From contig OY781040.1 of the NCBI GenBank assembly GCA_963676095.1, positions 2,046,001 through 2,110,000 on the forward strand: 64,000 bases of DNA, written 5' to 3'. This DNA comes from G963676095 sp963676095 (lineage in GTDB: Bacteria > Bacteroidota > Bacteroidia > Bacteroidales > Prolixibacteraceae). Shown here piece after piece: positions 36,952 to 47,041 of this stretch (the stretch's first letter is position 1; the number at the start of each line of letters is the position of its first letter). The position numbers were made by a program, and so were the translations under genes. The notes under the pieces were generated by a model. That model was not told where the DNA came from. It saw only the letters and a program-made list of their open reading frames with translations, and ran no database searches.

Positions 36952-39900
36952 ATGAATTTAACCCACTTACAAATTTCAAAAAGAAACATGGCCTTGATTT
37001 TTATGGGCCTTTTTGTGCTTATATTCTCGTATTCCGGATATGCTCAAAATAGAGAAATAACCGGCGCAGTATTGGATGATAACGGAGAAGCTCTTCCTGG
37101 AGTAACTGTTGTTGTTAAAGAATTGGCAAATGTAGGAACAGTAACTGATATCGAAGGGAAATACAGAATCAATGTTCCGCAAGGGGGCAAAACCTTATCT
37201 TTTTCATTCATTGGAATGGAGCCGCAGGAAATTGCGATTGGCAATCTTTCCCGGATTAATGTAACTATGAAATCTACGGTGGTCGGACTAAACGAAGTTG
37301 TGGCCATTGGATATGGCACACAAAAAAAAGCAGATGTAACAAGTTCACTGGCAAGTGTGAAAGAAGAGGATTTCAATAAAGGGGCTGTTCAGGATGCCGG
37401 GCAGTTGGTCCAGGGAAAAGTAGCTGGTCTCCAGATTACGCTGCCAAGCGGAGATCCTACAAGTTCGACTGCCGTTATGCTGAGGGGGTATTCTACGTTG
37501 CTGGGAACAACTGACCCGCTAATTCTTGTTGATGGAGTTCCCGGATCATTCTCAACAGTTGCCCCTGAAGACATCGAATCAATCGATGTTTTGAAAGATG
37601 GTTCTTCTACTGCTATTTACGGGACCCGTGGCACCAATGGCGTTATTATCATTACAACAAAAGGAGCAAAACGGGAAACACAGACCTCTATTGACTATAC
37701 TGGTTATGTATCCGTTTCACAATGGCTGAAAACACCCGATTTTATGAATGCTTCAGACCTTCGTGAACGTTTGGCTGAGGGATGGACTTTCTCAGGAGCT
37801 AACATTCAAGACTTTGGGAACAATACAGACTGGCTTGGAGAAATTAGCAGAACAGCGATTAGTCACGTACACAATCTTACGCTAAGAGGCGGTTCAAAAA
37901 CAACCAGCATGCTTGCAAATCTGACTTACAATTCCAAACAGGGTACAATCAAAACTTCGGATTCCGAAAATATCCGCGCCCGGCTGGAGATGACCCACAG
38001 TATGTTCGACGATAAGCTCATTAGCAATGTCAGCGTAATTGCCAGTGAGATCAATACGGATATGCCCAACAACTGGGACTATATCTACCGGATGGCTTGT
38101 ATTCAAAATCCAACCCAGGCAATTTATGACGAAAATGGAGATTATGTTGAACGTGATGTTTATTTTTACGACAATCCTGTTTCATACCTCAATGAAAGAA
38201 TAGGTATGTCCCGGACCCGTAATCTTCGCTTCACCGGAAGTATGGAGTTTCATCCGGTAGAAAGCCTTAACATAAAGGGCATGTATACACGCAAAGGGAA
38301 CAGTTACCTGTCAGGTTATTATTATACCCACCAAGATGTTACCACAACCGAAAGCGAGTATAATGGATATGCAGCCCGATACAATTCCGACTTTACCACG
38401 AATATGGTGGAGCTGACTGCTGATTGGAAAAAGAATTTCGGCAAACATCATTTCACCGCTGTTGCCGGATATAACTATGAAGACAATACGTACGAATATT
38501 TCGGTGCTACGAACAGAGACTTTCCCACCGACAACTATACCTATAATAAATTAGAAACCGGACTGGGAATCTCAGAAGGTACAGGCAGTGTTTATTCCTA
38601 CAAGCAAAATTACAAACTTATTGGTCTTTTTGCCCGTGCAACCTATAATTACGACGACCGTTACCTGTTAATGGTTTCGCTCCGCCACGAAGGTTCTTCA
38701 AAATTTGGAGCTGATAATAAATGGGGTAATTTCCCTGGGATATCCATTGGTTGGCGTTTGAATAATGAAGAATTTCTCAAAAATACCGGATGGCTCAACA
38801 ACCTGAAATTACGCGCTGGTTTTGGTATTACAGGGACGGATGTTTCTGATCCTTATCAATCGCTGTTATCCTATGATTACGATAGCTATTTCTTTTATAA
38901 CGGAGATTGGATCCAGACGCTTTCTCCGGTACGTAATAAAAACGATAATCTTCGTTGGGAGAAGAAATATGAATACAATTTAGGGGTCGATTTCGACATT
39001 CTCGGAGGACGCCTTGGAGGAGCCGTTGATGCCTACCAGCGGGATACCAAAGATGGTTTGTACTATTACCCGGTTCCCGTGCCTCCCTACCAATATCGCA
39101 CCATCATGGCCAACGTTTGTCACATCCGAAACCGCGGATTTGAAGTATTGCTTAATGCGATCCCTGTTCAAAACAAGAAGTTCCGGTGGAGTACGAATAT
39201 AACCTATTCTTCAAATACGAATAAGCTCATCTCCCTGCAAAACGACGAATTCATGCTGGGTACCAACTATTTCTATACAGGATACACGGGTGAACCTATT
39301 CAAACGACCACCCATCGCGTGCAGGAAGGACAAGCCATCGGAAACTTCTTTGGACTTAAATCGGTAGGTCTTAGCTCTGGAGGCAAGTGGATTGTTGAAC
39401 GGTTTAACCGGGATGAAGACGGGAATGTCAACGGTATTTATTACGACTTAGCAGAACATGCTACGCCGGAAGACCGGCAGGTTCTCGGAAATGGCGTCCC
39501 CCGCTACAATGCAAGTTGGAACAACCAAATTCAATACAGGAACTTTGATTTGTCAATCAATATGAGGGGAGCGTTCAGGTTCCAGATCTTAAATTACCAG
39601 AAAATGTTCTATGGGAATCCGACCATTCAGTATAATGTGTTAAACAGCGCCTTCGACAAACTTGATATTGTCGATACGGAGACAGGCAAAAAAACAGGAG
39701 AAAAGACCACGATCAGCGACTCACAACGTTATGTAAGTTATTATATTGAAGATGGTGATTACTGGAAGATTGACAACGTTACCCTTGGCTATACATTCGA
39801 TACAAAAAAAATTAACTGGATACAAAAATTACGGATCTATGCATCGGCCTATAACCTTGCTACAATAACCGGCTACTCGGGACTTGACCCTGAGGTCAGG

Positions 39901-39999
39901 ACTTCCTATGGAGATAACGGGTATGACCCGGGAACCGACGATCGCGATAAATATCCTACTATTCGGTCTTATACATTCGGTGTAAACATAACTTTCTAA
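36952..39999 (+). CDS. SusC-family TonB-dependent receptor (no STN domain)
   Basis: The 1015-residue outer-membrane protein has a signal peptide ending near GYAQN (about residue 32), a carboxypeptidase-D-like domain (about 35-115, GAVLDDNGEALPGVTVVVKE), the TonB plug (about 120-235, VAIGYGTQKKADVTSSLASV, DVLKDGSSTAIYGTRGTNGV) and a 22-strand barrel ending in the aromatic strand RSYTFGVNITF. The lack of STN fits control by the neighbouring hybrid sensor rather than by FecR. With the SusD 13 bp downstream it should import the oligosaccharide or glycopeptide released at the surface. It is clearly paralogous to the SusC at 43709. Confidence 0.96.
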   Translation: MNLTHLQISKRNMALIFMGLFVLIFSYSGYAQNREITGAVLDDNGEALPGVTVVVKELANVGTVTDIEGKYRINVPQGGKTLSFSFIGMEPQEIAIGNLSRINVTMKSTVVGLNEVVAIGYGTQKKADVTSSLASVKEEDFNKGAVQDAGQLVQGKVAGLQITLPSGDPTSSTAVMLRGYSTLLGTTDPLILVDGVPGSFSTVAPEDIESIDVLKDGSSTAIYGTRGTNGVIIITTKGAKRETQTSIDYTGYVSVSQWLKTPDFMNASDLRERLAEGWTFSGANIQDFGNNTDWLGEISRTAISHVHNLTLRGGSKTTSMLANLTYNSKQGTIKTSDSENIRARLEMTHSMFDDKLISNVSVIASEINTDMPNNWDYIYRMACIQNPTQAIYDENGDYVERDVYFYDNPVSYLNERIGMSRTRNLRFTGSMEFHPVESLNIKGMYTRKGNSYLSGYYYTHQDVTTTESEYNGYAARYNSDFTTNMVELTADWKKNFGKHHFTAVAGYNYEDNTYEYFGATNRDFPTDNYTYNKLETGLGISEGTGSVYSYKQNYKLIGLFARATYNYDDRYLLMVSLRHEGSSKFGADNKWGNFPGISIGWRLNNEEFLKNTGWLNNLKLRAGFGITGTDVSDPYQSLLSYDYDSYFFYNGDWIQTLSPVRNKNDNLRWEKKYEYNLGVDFDILGGRLGGAVDAYQRDTKDGLYYYPVPVPPYQYRTIMANVCHIRNRGFEVLLNAIPVQNKKFRWSTNITYSSNTNKLISLQNDEFMLGTNYFYTGYTGEPIQTTTHRVQEGQAIGNFFGLKSVGLSSGGKWIVERFNRDEDGNVNGIYYDLAEHATPEDRQVLGNGVPRYNASWNNQIQYRNFDLSINMRGAFRFQILNYQKMFYGNPTIQYNVLNSAFDKLDIVDTETGKKTGEKTTISDSQRYVSYYIEDGDYWKIDNVTLGYTFDTKKINWIQKLRIYASAYNLATITGYSGLDPEVRTSYGDNGYDPGTDDRDKYPTIRSYTFGVNITF

Positions 40000-40012
40000 A
40001 AACATACGCGAT

Positions 40013-41698
40013 ATGAAAACATATAAAATAGGAATATTGGTCTTCGCTGGGGCCCTTATCAATTTGACAAGTTGCTTCAATTTAGATGAAAAAGTTTTTT
40101 CTGAGATCACAGAAGAATCCTTTACTCCTTCCGAACAAGATGTTGTTGCACTTGTGGCAAGTGCTTATACCCCTCTTGGATTTGTATTTGACTGGCAAGG
40201 TCTCTTTGACAACCAGGAAGAACCAGGAGATATAATCATTACGCCCGTACGTCCTAACGGATGGGACGATGGCGGCACCTACCAAAGAATGCACAAGCAT
40301 ACCTGGACAACAGAAGAGTGGCAGCCCTGGAATATTTATCTTGAATGTTATACAGGGATCAATAATGCTAACCGGGTTAAAGATAAGATTGAGGCGGACG
40401 AAATGCCGCTAGGCGATAAAAAAGACGCAACAATTGCAGAACTTCGGGCCATTCGCGCATTGTGGTATGCCATTTTGCTCGACACTCACGGAAACATACC
40501 TATTGTTACTGCTTTTACAGACGAAGTTCCCGAACAATCCACACGCCAGGAAGTATATGATTTCGTTGTCAGCGAGTTGACAGAGGTCATTGAATCAGGA
40601 CTTTTAAGCATGAAAGCCAATACTGAGACATACGCGCGGATGAACCAATGGACTGCCTATATGACCCTTATGCGTGTTTATCTGAATGCCGAAGTTTATA
40701 CCGGCACTCCACAGTGGTCGAAAGCACTGGAGTGCGCCAATGCGGTTATTAATTCAGGGCTTTATTCTCTTTCTGCAGACTATTCCGACAACTTTAAAGT
40801 TGACCTTGGGCCTTCCAATAAGGAAGTCATTTTTGCTGTACCATATGATGATATTTATTATGCATCACATGTTTTCAATCAAAACGCGAAATGGTATCCT
40901 CCTGTAGCCAAAAAACACTTTGGATGGAGCTATCAGACCTGGGGCGGCAGTTGTGCCAATCCCCAGTTCATCGACAGTTATGATCCACAGGACGAACGTC
41001 TTGACAAAACATGGCTGAGGGGTCCGCAGTACGCTTATGATAATGAAAACGAATTGGTTTGGACGTGTCTAAATTACCTACCGTCCCTGACTTGTAAGAA
41101 CGATGCAGGTCAATCGATGACCAGTATCGATTATGGTTACCGGGTCAATAAATATGAACAGGATCTTGAAACTACGTTTTACTGGAGTAACGACTTTCCT
41201 TATTTCCGCTATGCCGAAGCATTGCTTACAAAAGCAGAGTGTTTGCTCCGTCTCGGTCAGGAAGAGGAAACTGCCGTCGATTTGGTAAATCAGATCCGGG
41301 CACGGGTAAATGCCCCAAGCATCACACTTGAAGATCTGGAAGGTGATACAAAAATTAAATATGGTCTTGCAGGCTGGGGCTCGTTAACTTATGACCAATG
41401 GGAACAAGTTACCAATGGCGAAGTCTCCTGGGACGAGTTGGGAGTAGAAGGTTCACAAACTATTACCCAAAGCGGAGATGATGCTTCTGCCGTAACTCTT
41501 GGTGGGCTTTACGATGAATGGGGGTGGGAATTTGCCTGCGAAGCACAACGCCGTATCCAAATGATCCGTTTCGGGACTTATTCTACTAAAGACTGGTTTA
41601 ACCATACGGCAATAGGCGATAACCACACACAAATATTCCCGATCCCCCTGGACGTGTTAAACTCCAACTCCAATCTTTCTCAAAACCCGGGATATTGA
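40013..41698 (+). CDS. SusD/RagB-family substrate-binding lipoprotein
   Basis: The 561-residue surface lipoprotein has lipobox LTSC with Cys21, the TPR-rich SusD-like N-terminal half (ELRAIRALWYAILLDTHGNIPIV) and the RagB C-terminal half (FRYAEALLTKAECLLRLGQ, ending FPIPLDVLNSNSNLSQNPGY). SusD caps the SusC pore and binds the glycan. It lies 13 bp after susC and forms one operon with it, ending at the hairpin at 41770-41799. Many Trp and Tyr residues are available for sugar stacking, but the ligand cannot be read from sequence. Confidence 0.95.
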   Translation: MKTYKIGILVFAGALINLTSCFNLDEKVFSEITEESFTPSEQDVVALVASAYTPLGFVFDWQGLFDNQEEPGDIIITPVRPNGWDDGGTYQRMHKHTWTTEEWQPWNIYLECYTGINNANRVKDKIEADEMPLGDKKDATIAELRAIRALWYAILLDTHGNIPIVTAFTDEVPEQSTRQEVYDFVVSELTEVIESGLLSMKANTETYARMNQWTAYMTLMRVYLNAEVYTGTPQWSKALECANAVINSGLYSLSADYSDNFKVDLGPSNKEVIFAVPYDDIYYASHVFNQNAKWYPPVAKKHFGWSYQTWGGSCANPQFIDSYDPQDERLDKTWLRGPQYAYDNENELVWTCLNYLPSLTCKNDAGQSMTSIDYGYRVNKYEQDLETTFYWSNDFPYFRYAEALLTKAECLLRLGQEEETAVDLVNQIRARVNAPSITLEDLEGDTKIKYGLAGWGSLTYDQWEQVTNGEVSWDELGVEGSQTITQSGDDASAVTLGGLYDEWGWEFACEAQRRIQMIRFGTYSTKDWFNHTAIGDNHTQIFPIPLDVLNSNSNLSQNPGY

Positions 41699-42056
41699 GT
41701 ATCGCCATGAACAAATAATCGAACATGTTCAAAACAATACTCCTCCCCTCTTGATAAGTGATAATGCAGAACCACCCAGACAAAATGGTCTGGGTGGTTT
41801 AATAACTTTTATAAAGAATACTTTCTAAGGCCTCGTAAAAAAAAAGATCTCCTCATCCGGATTGCTTGAAGTGGCTCAAATGAGGATAAAGAAATAAACA
41901 CAATATTGAATCCCCACGCTGAGAAATCAGATAGAAAATTGACATTTCATTCATAATTTTATCAAAAAAGAAACACTGAATTACAGATACATAGTATCAA
42001 CATCATCATTGTTTTATTATCTTTCTGTCACCTGAGAAACAGACATATCCCTTGAG
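41699..42056. other. Gap between the two susCD loci
   Basis: This 358-bp region contains the terminator at 41770-41799, a palindrome GAACATGTTC (41721-41730), and a 7-bp inverted repeat TCCTCAT/ATGAGGA (41850-41856 with 41880-41886). The promoter of the ECF sigma gene must lie in its last part. A TATCTTTC box near 42020 is one mismatch from TAnnTTTG. Confidence 0.4.
41770..41799 (+). terminator. Terminator-type hairpin after susCD
   Basis: A perfect 12-bp stem (arms 41770-41781 and 41788-41799, loop AAAATG) is followed by TAATAACTTTT. The T-tract is weak. It starts 71 bp after the susD stop. Confidence 0.75.
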
Positions 42057-42557
42057 ATGGCCGCAACGAACCCGACATACGGATTTTCTGAAGCTGAATT
42101 TGAGATATTCTTCAAAAAATACTATAAGCTGGCACTTTGCGTTTCGGTCAGGTTAACCCGTGACCCTGCGGCTTCGGAAGATATCGTACAGGACATATTT
42201 TTAAGGCTATGGAAAAATGTTGAAATCCTACGTCCCGGAGACTCTATGAAGCCGTTGCTATTAAAGGCTGTCAAGAATAAAAGTCTGAATTATTTACGCG
42301 ATAAAAAGAAAAATCAGGAGCTGGATTCAATCGGGCAAGTTCCTGGTGAGGGAAAAGATGATTATGGGCCTGATGAAAGGATTGCCCGGATCCTGGTGCA
42401 GATAGAGAATCTGCCCCCCAAATGCCGGGAAATATTTGATCTGGTTGTCTTTAAAGAGAAAAAATACCGGGAAGCAGCCAATATGCTTGGCGTTTCTGTA
42501 AACACGGTAAAAACCCAAATGGGTATCGCTTATAAACAGCTTCGAAAAATTTTTTAA
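42057..42557 (+). CDS. ECF RNA polymerase sigma factor
   Basis: The 166-residue protein has sigma region 2 (EIFFKKYYKLALCVSVRLT, SEDIVQDIFLRLWKN) and region 4 (LPPKCREIFDLVVFKEKKYR, then AANMLGVSVNTVKTQMGIAY helix-turn-helix). It starts the second locus. FecR follows 76 bp downstream. The family is activated when a ligand-loaded STN-type SusC contacts FecR, and the SusC at 43709 has such an STN domain. Confidence 0.94.
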   Translation: MAATNPTYGFSEAEFEIFFKKYYKLALCVSVRLTRDPAASEDIVQDIFLRLWKNVEILRPGDSMKPLLLKAVKNKSLNYLRDKKKNQELDSIGQVPGEGKDDYGPDERIARILVQIENLPPKCREIFDLVVFKEKKYREAANMLGVSVNTVKTQMGIAYKQLRKIF

Positions 42558-42633
42558 TTTTTCCCTCAGGATATTTCACCCTTTTTATCCATCCGCGGGT
42601 ATTACTGGTCATGAAGCAACAAGTATATACAAA

Positions 42634-43626
42634 ATGACCACGAATAAAGCCGACAAGGATAAAATCTGGGAAGAAATTGCAGCTAATCTGAACCATGAAG
42701 AATTTGACGAGGAAATAGTTGCCCCGGGAAGCAAAGAATTCTCTCAGGCCCGGGAATTTGATTCCTTATTAAAAAAGGAAAAAAAATTATTCAGCCTCTT
42801 GCTTCAATCAGATACCTCGAAAGCATGGAGGATACTAAAGTCCCGGAAAAAGAACAGGACAACTCTTATCAGAAACGTTTTTGCGTATGCTGCAGGAGTC
42901 CTGTTACTTATCTCAACAGGATATATGCTCCGGATATTGGTTAATCATAATTCAAAAGAATCCGGTTCTTATACGGTTTTTTCCGTTCCCAATGCTGAGA
43001 TGGGGAATGTTGTTCTCGCCGACGGGACCAAGGTGTTCTTAAATTCCGCCTCAGAACTCAGATATGCTGCAGCACCCGGAAAATCACGTGAAGTATTTTT
43101 GCAGGGTGAAGCTTACTTTGAAGTTACATCCGACAAGAAGAACCCATTTCTGGTGCACCTGAATGATTTTACGGTTAAAGTGACCGGCACTCACTTCAAT
43201 GTGAAATCCTATCCTCATTCAAATGCAGAAGCCACACTTCTTGAAGGGGAAATCTCGGTACTGGATAAAAAGGGCTCCGAGGTTGTCCGGGTAAAACCCG
43301 GTGAGTCTGTCGTTTTTGACCGGTCGACCCGAAAAATGATCCTCAGCAAGGTGAACACCTCGTCGAAAACAGAATGGAGGAGCGGAAAAATCTATTTCAA
43401 AAATAAAACGATTGGAGAAATTACGGCAACGCTTGAACGGTGGTATGATGTAAAATTCCAGTTTGCAGATGAATCCATTAAACAGGTCAGGCTAACCGGC
43501 ACCATATTAAAAAATAAGCCGATTGAACAGATCCTGGAAGTCCTTAAAATTTCCGAACCTATTGATTTTGAATATAAATATAAAGACCAGGTATTATTAA
43601 CAATTAAAATCAGCTATATGCAGTAA
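42634..43626 (+). CDS. FecR-family anti-sigma factor
   Basis: The 330-residue protein has a cytoplasmic sigma-binding N terminus (about 1-80), one membrane helix (about 85-105, NVFAYAAGVLLLISTGYML), a periplasmic FecR domain (VPNAEMGNVVLADGTKVFLN, GEAYFEV, TGTHFNVKSY) and a DUF4974-like C terminus (TIGEITATLERWYDVKFQF). It would bind the ECF sigma of the preceding gene and the STN domain of the SusC that follows. The start is the ATG at 42634. Confidence 0.94.
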   Translation: MTTNKADKDKIWEEIAANLNHEEFDEEIVAPGSKEFSQAREFDSLLKKEKKLFSLLLQSDTSKAWRILKSRKKNRTTLIRNVFAYAAGVLLLISTGYMLRILVNHNSKESGSYTVFSVPNAEMGNVVLADGTKVFLNSASELRYAAAPGKSREVFLQGEAYFEVTSDKKNPFLVHLNDFTVKVTGTHFNVKSYPHSNAEATLLEGEISVLDKKGSEVVRVKPGESVVFDRSTRKMILSKVNTSSKTEWRSGKIYFKNKTIGEITATLERWYDVKFQFADESIKQVRLTGTILKNKPIEQILEVLKISEPIDFEYKYKDQVLLTIKISYMQ

Positions 43627-43633
43627 ATAAAAA

Positions 43634-43663
43634 GCGGTGACAGACTCGCCCTCTGGTCACCGC
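43634..43663 (+). terminator. Hairpin between fecR and the STN-type susC (second locus)
   Basis: Arms GCGGTGAC (43634-43641) and GTCACCGC (43656-43663) pair over 8 bp with a 14-nt loop that has a further 3-bp pairing. No T-run follows, so it is more likely a processing or partial-termination element than a full terminator. A hairpin occupies the same place in the first locus. Confidence 0.5.
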
Positions 43664-43708
43664 CCTGAAAAAAGTAAATGCAGTATTAACTTTTAACACA
43701 TCGAATGT

Positions 43709-46700
43709 ATGAAAAAAAAGCGAATGAGAGGCAACTTGATGGAGTTGTGTTCTAAATTTTTATTAATTATGAAGTTAACTTTTAGCCTTTTACTGCTGTC
43801 GGTATTTGCAGTAAACGCACGGAGCTATTCTCAAGTCACAAGGCTGGATCTGTCGTTGAAAAATACGACAGTAGAGGATGTTTTCAACGAAATCGAAAAC
43901 ACCAGTGATTTTTATTTTTTCTACCAGGAAAGTGAAATTGACCTGACACGAAAAGTAAATCTCAATTTTAAGGGTGCCAGTATTCAAACCATCCTGGATA
44001 CTATTCTGGAAGGGACCGGCCTCTCTTATAAAGTTCTGGACAGGTATATTGTTATAGCTCCTGCATCAGCAGGCCAACAGAAAACAATACGGATTAAGGG
44101 TAAAGTAAATGATGCCTCAGGACAGCCAATGCCGGGAGCAACAGTGACGATTAAAGGGACCAATAAAGGAGTGATCACCGACGTTAACGGGCAATACGAA
44201 ATCCAGGTAAGTCCCGATGATGTACTTGTTTTCTCTTTTGTTGGGATGAAGACCGTTGAAATGCCTGCTGCCGGAAAGACAATCATCAACGTCCGGTTGG
44301 AAGAAATGTCGTATGGACTGGAAGAGGTGGTGGCCATTGGTTACGGAACGCAACGAAAAAGTGATGTAACAAGCGCGGTGACTAGTGTGAAGGCCGACGA
44401 CTTTTCAGTGGGTAAAATCAGCGATGCTGCAGATCTGGTAAAAGGTAAAATAGCAGGGTTAAGCATTATCAAATCCTCGGGCGACCCCAACGAGTCATCC
44501 AGTATTATGCTTCGAGGTATTACTACCATTTTGGGTAGCGTTACCCCGCTTATATTGGTGGATGGGATTGAGGGGTCGTTAACGACGGTAGCACCTGAAA
44601 ACATTGCATCAATCGATGTGTTAAAGGATGCTTCGGCTGCAGCTATTTATGGGACACGCGGTGCAAACGGGGTGATCCTGATCACGACCAAATCAGGCAA
44701 ACGAAATATGCATGCATCTGCTAATTATTCAAGTTATGTGTCGTTGTCAGAATGGTACAAGACGGCTGATTTCATGGATGCACACGACATCATCTATGGC
44801 CGGACCCAATTCGAATACGAAGGTTACGATACCGACTGGTTAAAAGCAATTACCCGTAAGGGAGGTTACACCCAGAATCATTCATTGAGCCTGGAGGGAG
44901 GTTCAGAATCGTCCGTTTATTCTGCAAATATTACCTATTCTGACGAAGAGGGAATTATGCGCAAAAGTGACAAGAATGATGTTAAAGGTCAGCTTGATTT
45001 CACCCAGTACGCCATGAATGACATTTTTAAATTTAATGTCAATCTACTTTATTCAACCCATAAGAATACCAACAATGATAATACCTATGCATATCGTCAG
45101 GCTTTGATTCACAATCCTTCGTCACCTGTATATAATGAAGACGGTTCTTACTACGAGGATTTTAATCTTTACCAGTATTATAATCCTGTTGAAATTCAGA
45201 ACGAACTGATTGGTGATACCCGTAAACAATATGCACGTATTGTGGGCAACATCACTTTCGAGCCGATTAAAGGCTGGCAAACCAACCTGATGTTATCCCG
45301 GAAAGAAATCGAATCGACTTCAGAGAATTACTATACCAGTGATTATTACAGCCAGGCTACGAATGAAATAAATGGTTCCGCGTCAAAATCTTCAGATAAT
45401 TCGCGTAGCGATAATCTGGAATTAACTTCGAAATATGATTTTTCGATTGGCAAAAGCCGTTTTACAACCCTTGTCGGGTATAGTTACCTGTATAATGTTT
45501 ACGACGGGTTTAGCGCTGGCAATTCAAATTTTCCAAATGAGTCGTACCTCTATAATAGCCTGGGACAAGGCACCTATCTGACTGACGATGATGAGACTGC
45601 CAGTATGGATTCATACAAAAACGATAATAAGCTGATCGGCTTTTTCGGACGTGTGGGCTATGGATACGACAATCGGTATAATGCACTGATTAGTGTACGA
45701 TATGAAGGTTCTTCAAAATTTGGTGAGAATCACAAATGGGGGACTTTCCCGTCCGTATCATTGGGATGGACAATCAGTAACGAAACTTTTATGGAAAGCG
45801 CGGCATGGTTAGATAATTTAAAACTCCGTGCGGGATATGGGGTAACAGGGGTTATTCCTGAAGACTCTTATGCCTCCCTGACATTGTACGACTATGATAC
45901 TTATGGAGACTATCTGACTAAAAATGGTGAATGGGAACAGTCACTGCAGGTAGCTCAAAATACTAATGCCAACTTAAAATGGGAGAAAACAAGCGAATTG
46001 AATATCGGAGTTGACTGGTCGGTACTTAATTCACGGTTGAATGGTGCTATTGATGTATACTCGAAGAAAACGGTTGATTTGCTTTATAATTATGCAGTTC
46101 CTGTTCCTCCTAATATTTATGAAACCACTACGGCAAATGTTGGCAAAATGCGTAATAGGGGTATTGAAGTGATGGTCAATGCTATTCCGGTAAAAACTCG
46201 CAAGTTTGAATGGAATACAACCATAACACTGTCGCATAACGGCAACAAATTGTTGAGCTTATCCAACGATTTGTATGAAACAGACAACTTTGTCGAAGTC
46301 GGAGGAGTAGGAGACCCCATTACTGCACCTACCCACTGCATGGAAGTTGGCCACCGTCTGGGTGATTTCTGGGGATTGAAATCCGTAGGCGTAGACAAAA
46401 ATGGTTTTGTACTGGTTGAAGTGTCTGATGGTGAAGGAGGATGGGAAGTTAAAGAATTTGATACCAGCTATAACGACGAGGAAAACCGTCAGCGTTTGGG
46501 CAACGGGCATCCACAGGTTTATGCCGGTTGGAACAATACCTTCCGTTATAAAGGGTTTGACCTCAGCTTGCAGTTTACCGGGCAATTCGGATTCAAAATA
46601 TTGAATGTTCAACGTTGTTTTTATGAAAATAATTCCATCGCTTACAACCGTTTAAAATCGGCAGCAAAATGGTATGGCGCTGTTGATACGAACGGTGACC

Positions 46701-47029
46701 CGGTTATTGATGAAACTAGCGGGAAACAACTGCAGGTACAATTATCCAGTTCAATGTCGCAAGGTGTTTGGAGCGATCATATCGAGAAAGGCGATTTTGT
46801 CAAACTGACGAATGCAACGTTGGGATATACGCTCCCTGTTTCGGGCAGGGCTAAAAGCTATATAAATCAGATACGGGTTTATGTAGCTGGCCAAAACCTT
46901 TTCTGCATAACAGGTTATTCCGGTCTTGATCCCGAAGTATCTAAACATTTCTTGTACCCCGGTATCGATGATCGCGATAAATATCCAACTGTCCGTTCTT
47001 ACACATTTGGACTTTCTGCAACCTTTTAA
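43709..47029 (+). CDS. SusC-family TonB-dependent receptor with STN domain
   Basis: The 1106-residue receptor has a signal peptide after an unusually long basic N terminus (start at 43709, with alternative Met codons at residues 6 and 11 and after), an STN domain (about 48-115, TVEDVFNEIENTSDFYFFY), a carboxypeptidase-D-like domain (about 130-210), TonB plug (VAIGYGTQRKSDVTSAVTSV) and a barrel ending YPTVRSYTFGLSATF. The extra STN compared with the SusC at 36952 fits the adjacent ECF-sigma/FecR pair. Long identical stretches (YEGSSKFG, GYSGLDPEV, DDRDKYPT) show that the two receptors are recent paralogs. Confidence 0.96.
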   Translation: MKKKRMRGNLMELCSKFLLIMKLTFSLLLLSVFAVNARSYSQVTRLDLSLKNTTVEDVFNEIENTSDFYFFYQESEIDLTRKVNLNFKGASIQTILDTILEGTGLSYKVLDRYIVIAPASAGQQKTIRIKGKVNDASGQPMPGATVTIKGTNKGVITDVNGQYEIQVSPDDVLVFSFVGMKTVEMPAAGKTIINVRLEEMSYGLEEVVAIGYGTQRKSDVTSAVTSVKADDFSVGKISDAADLVKGKIAGLSIIKSSGDPNESSSIMLRGITTILGSVTPLILVDGIEGSLTTVAPENIASIDVLKDASAAAIYGTRGANGVILITTKSGKRNMHASANYSSYVSLSEWYKTADFMDAHDIIYGRTQFEYEGYDTDWLKAITRKGGYTQNHSLSLEGGSESSVYSANITYSDEEGIMRKSDKNDVKGQLDFTQYAMNDIFKFNVNLLYSTHKNTNNDNTYAYRQALIHNPSSPVYNEDGSYYEDFNLYQYYNPVEIQNELIGDTRKQYARIVGNITFEPIKGWQTNLMLSRKEIESTSENYYTSDYYSQATNEINGSASKSSDNSRSDNLELTSKYDFSIGKSRFTTLVGYSYLYNVYDGFSAGNSNFPNESYLYNSLGQGTYLTDDDETASMDSYKNDNKLIGFFGRVGYGYDNRYNALISVRYEGSSKFGENHKWGTFPSVSLGWTISNETFMESAAWLDNLKLRAGYGVTGVIPEDSYASLTLYDYDTYGDYLTKNGEWEQSLQVAQNTNANLKWEKTSELNIGVDWSVLNSRLNGAIDVYSKKTVDLLYNYAVPVPPNIYETTTANVGKMRNRGIEVMVNAIPVKTRKFEWNTTITLSHNGNKLLSLSNDLYETDNFVEVGGVGDPITAPTHCMEVGHRLGDFWGLKSVGVDKNGFVLVEVSDGEGGWEVKEFDTSYNDEENRQRLGNGHPQVYAGWNNTFRYKGFDLSLQFTGQFGFKILNVQRCFYENNSIAYNRLKSAAKWYGAVDTNGDPVIDETSGKQLQVQLSSSMSQGVWSDHIEKGDFVKLTNATLGYTLPVSGRAKSYINQIRVYVAGQNLFCITGYSGLDPEVSKHFLYPGIDDRDKYPTVRSYTFGLSATF

Positions 47030-47041
47030 AACCAGAAAATT

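Noticed and set aside
41850..41886. TCCTCAT/ATGAGGA inverted repeat as terminator
   Set aside because: The loop is 23 nt and no T-run follows on the plus strand. No minus-strand gene ends here.
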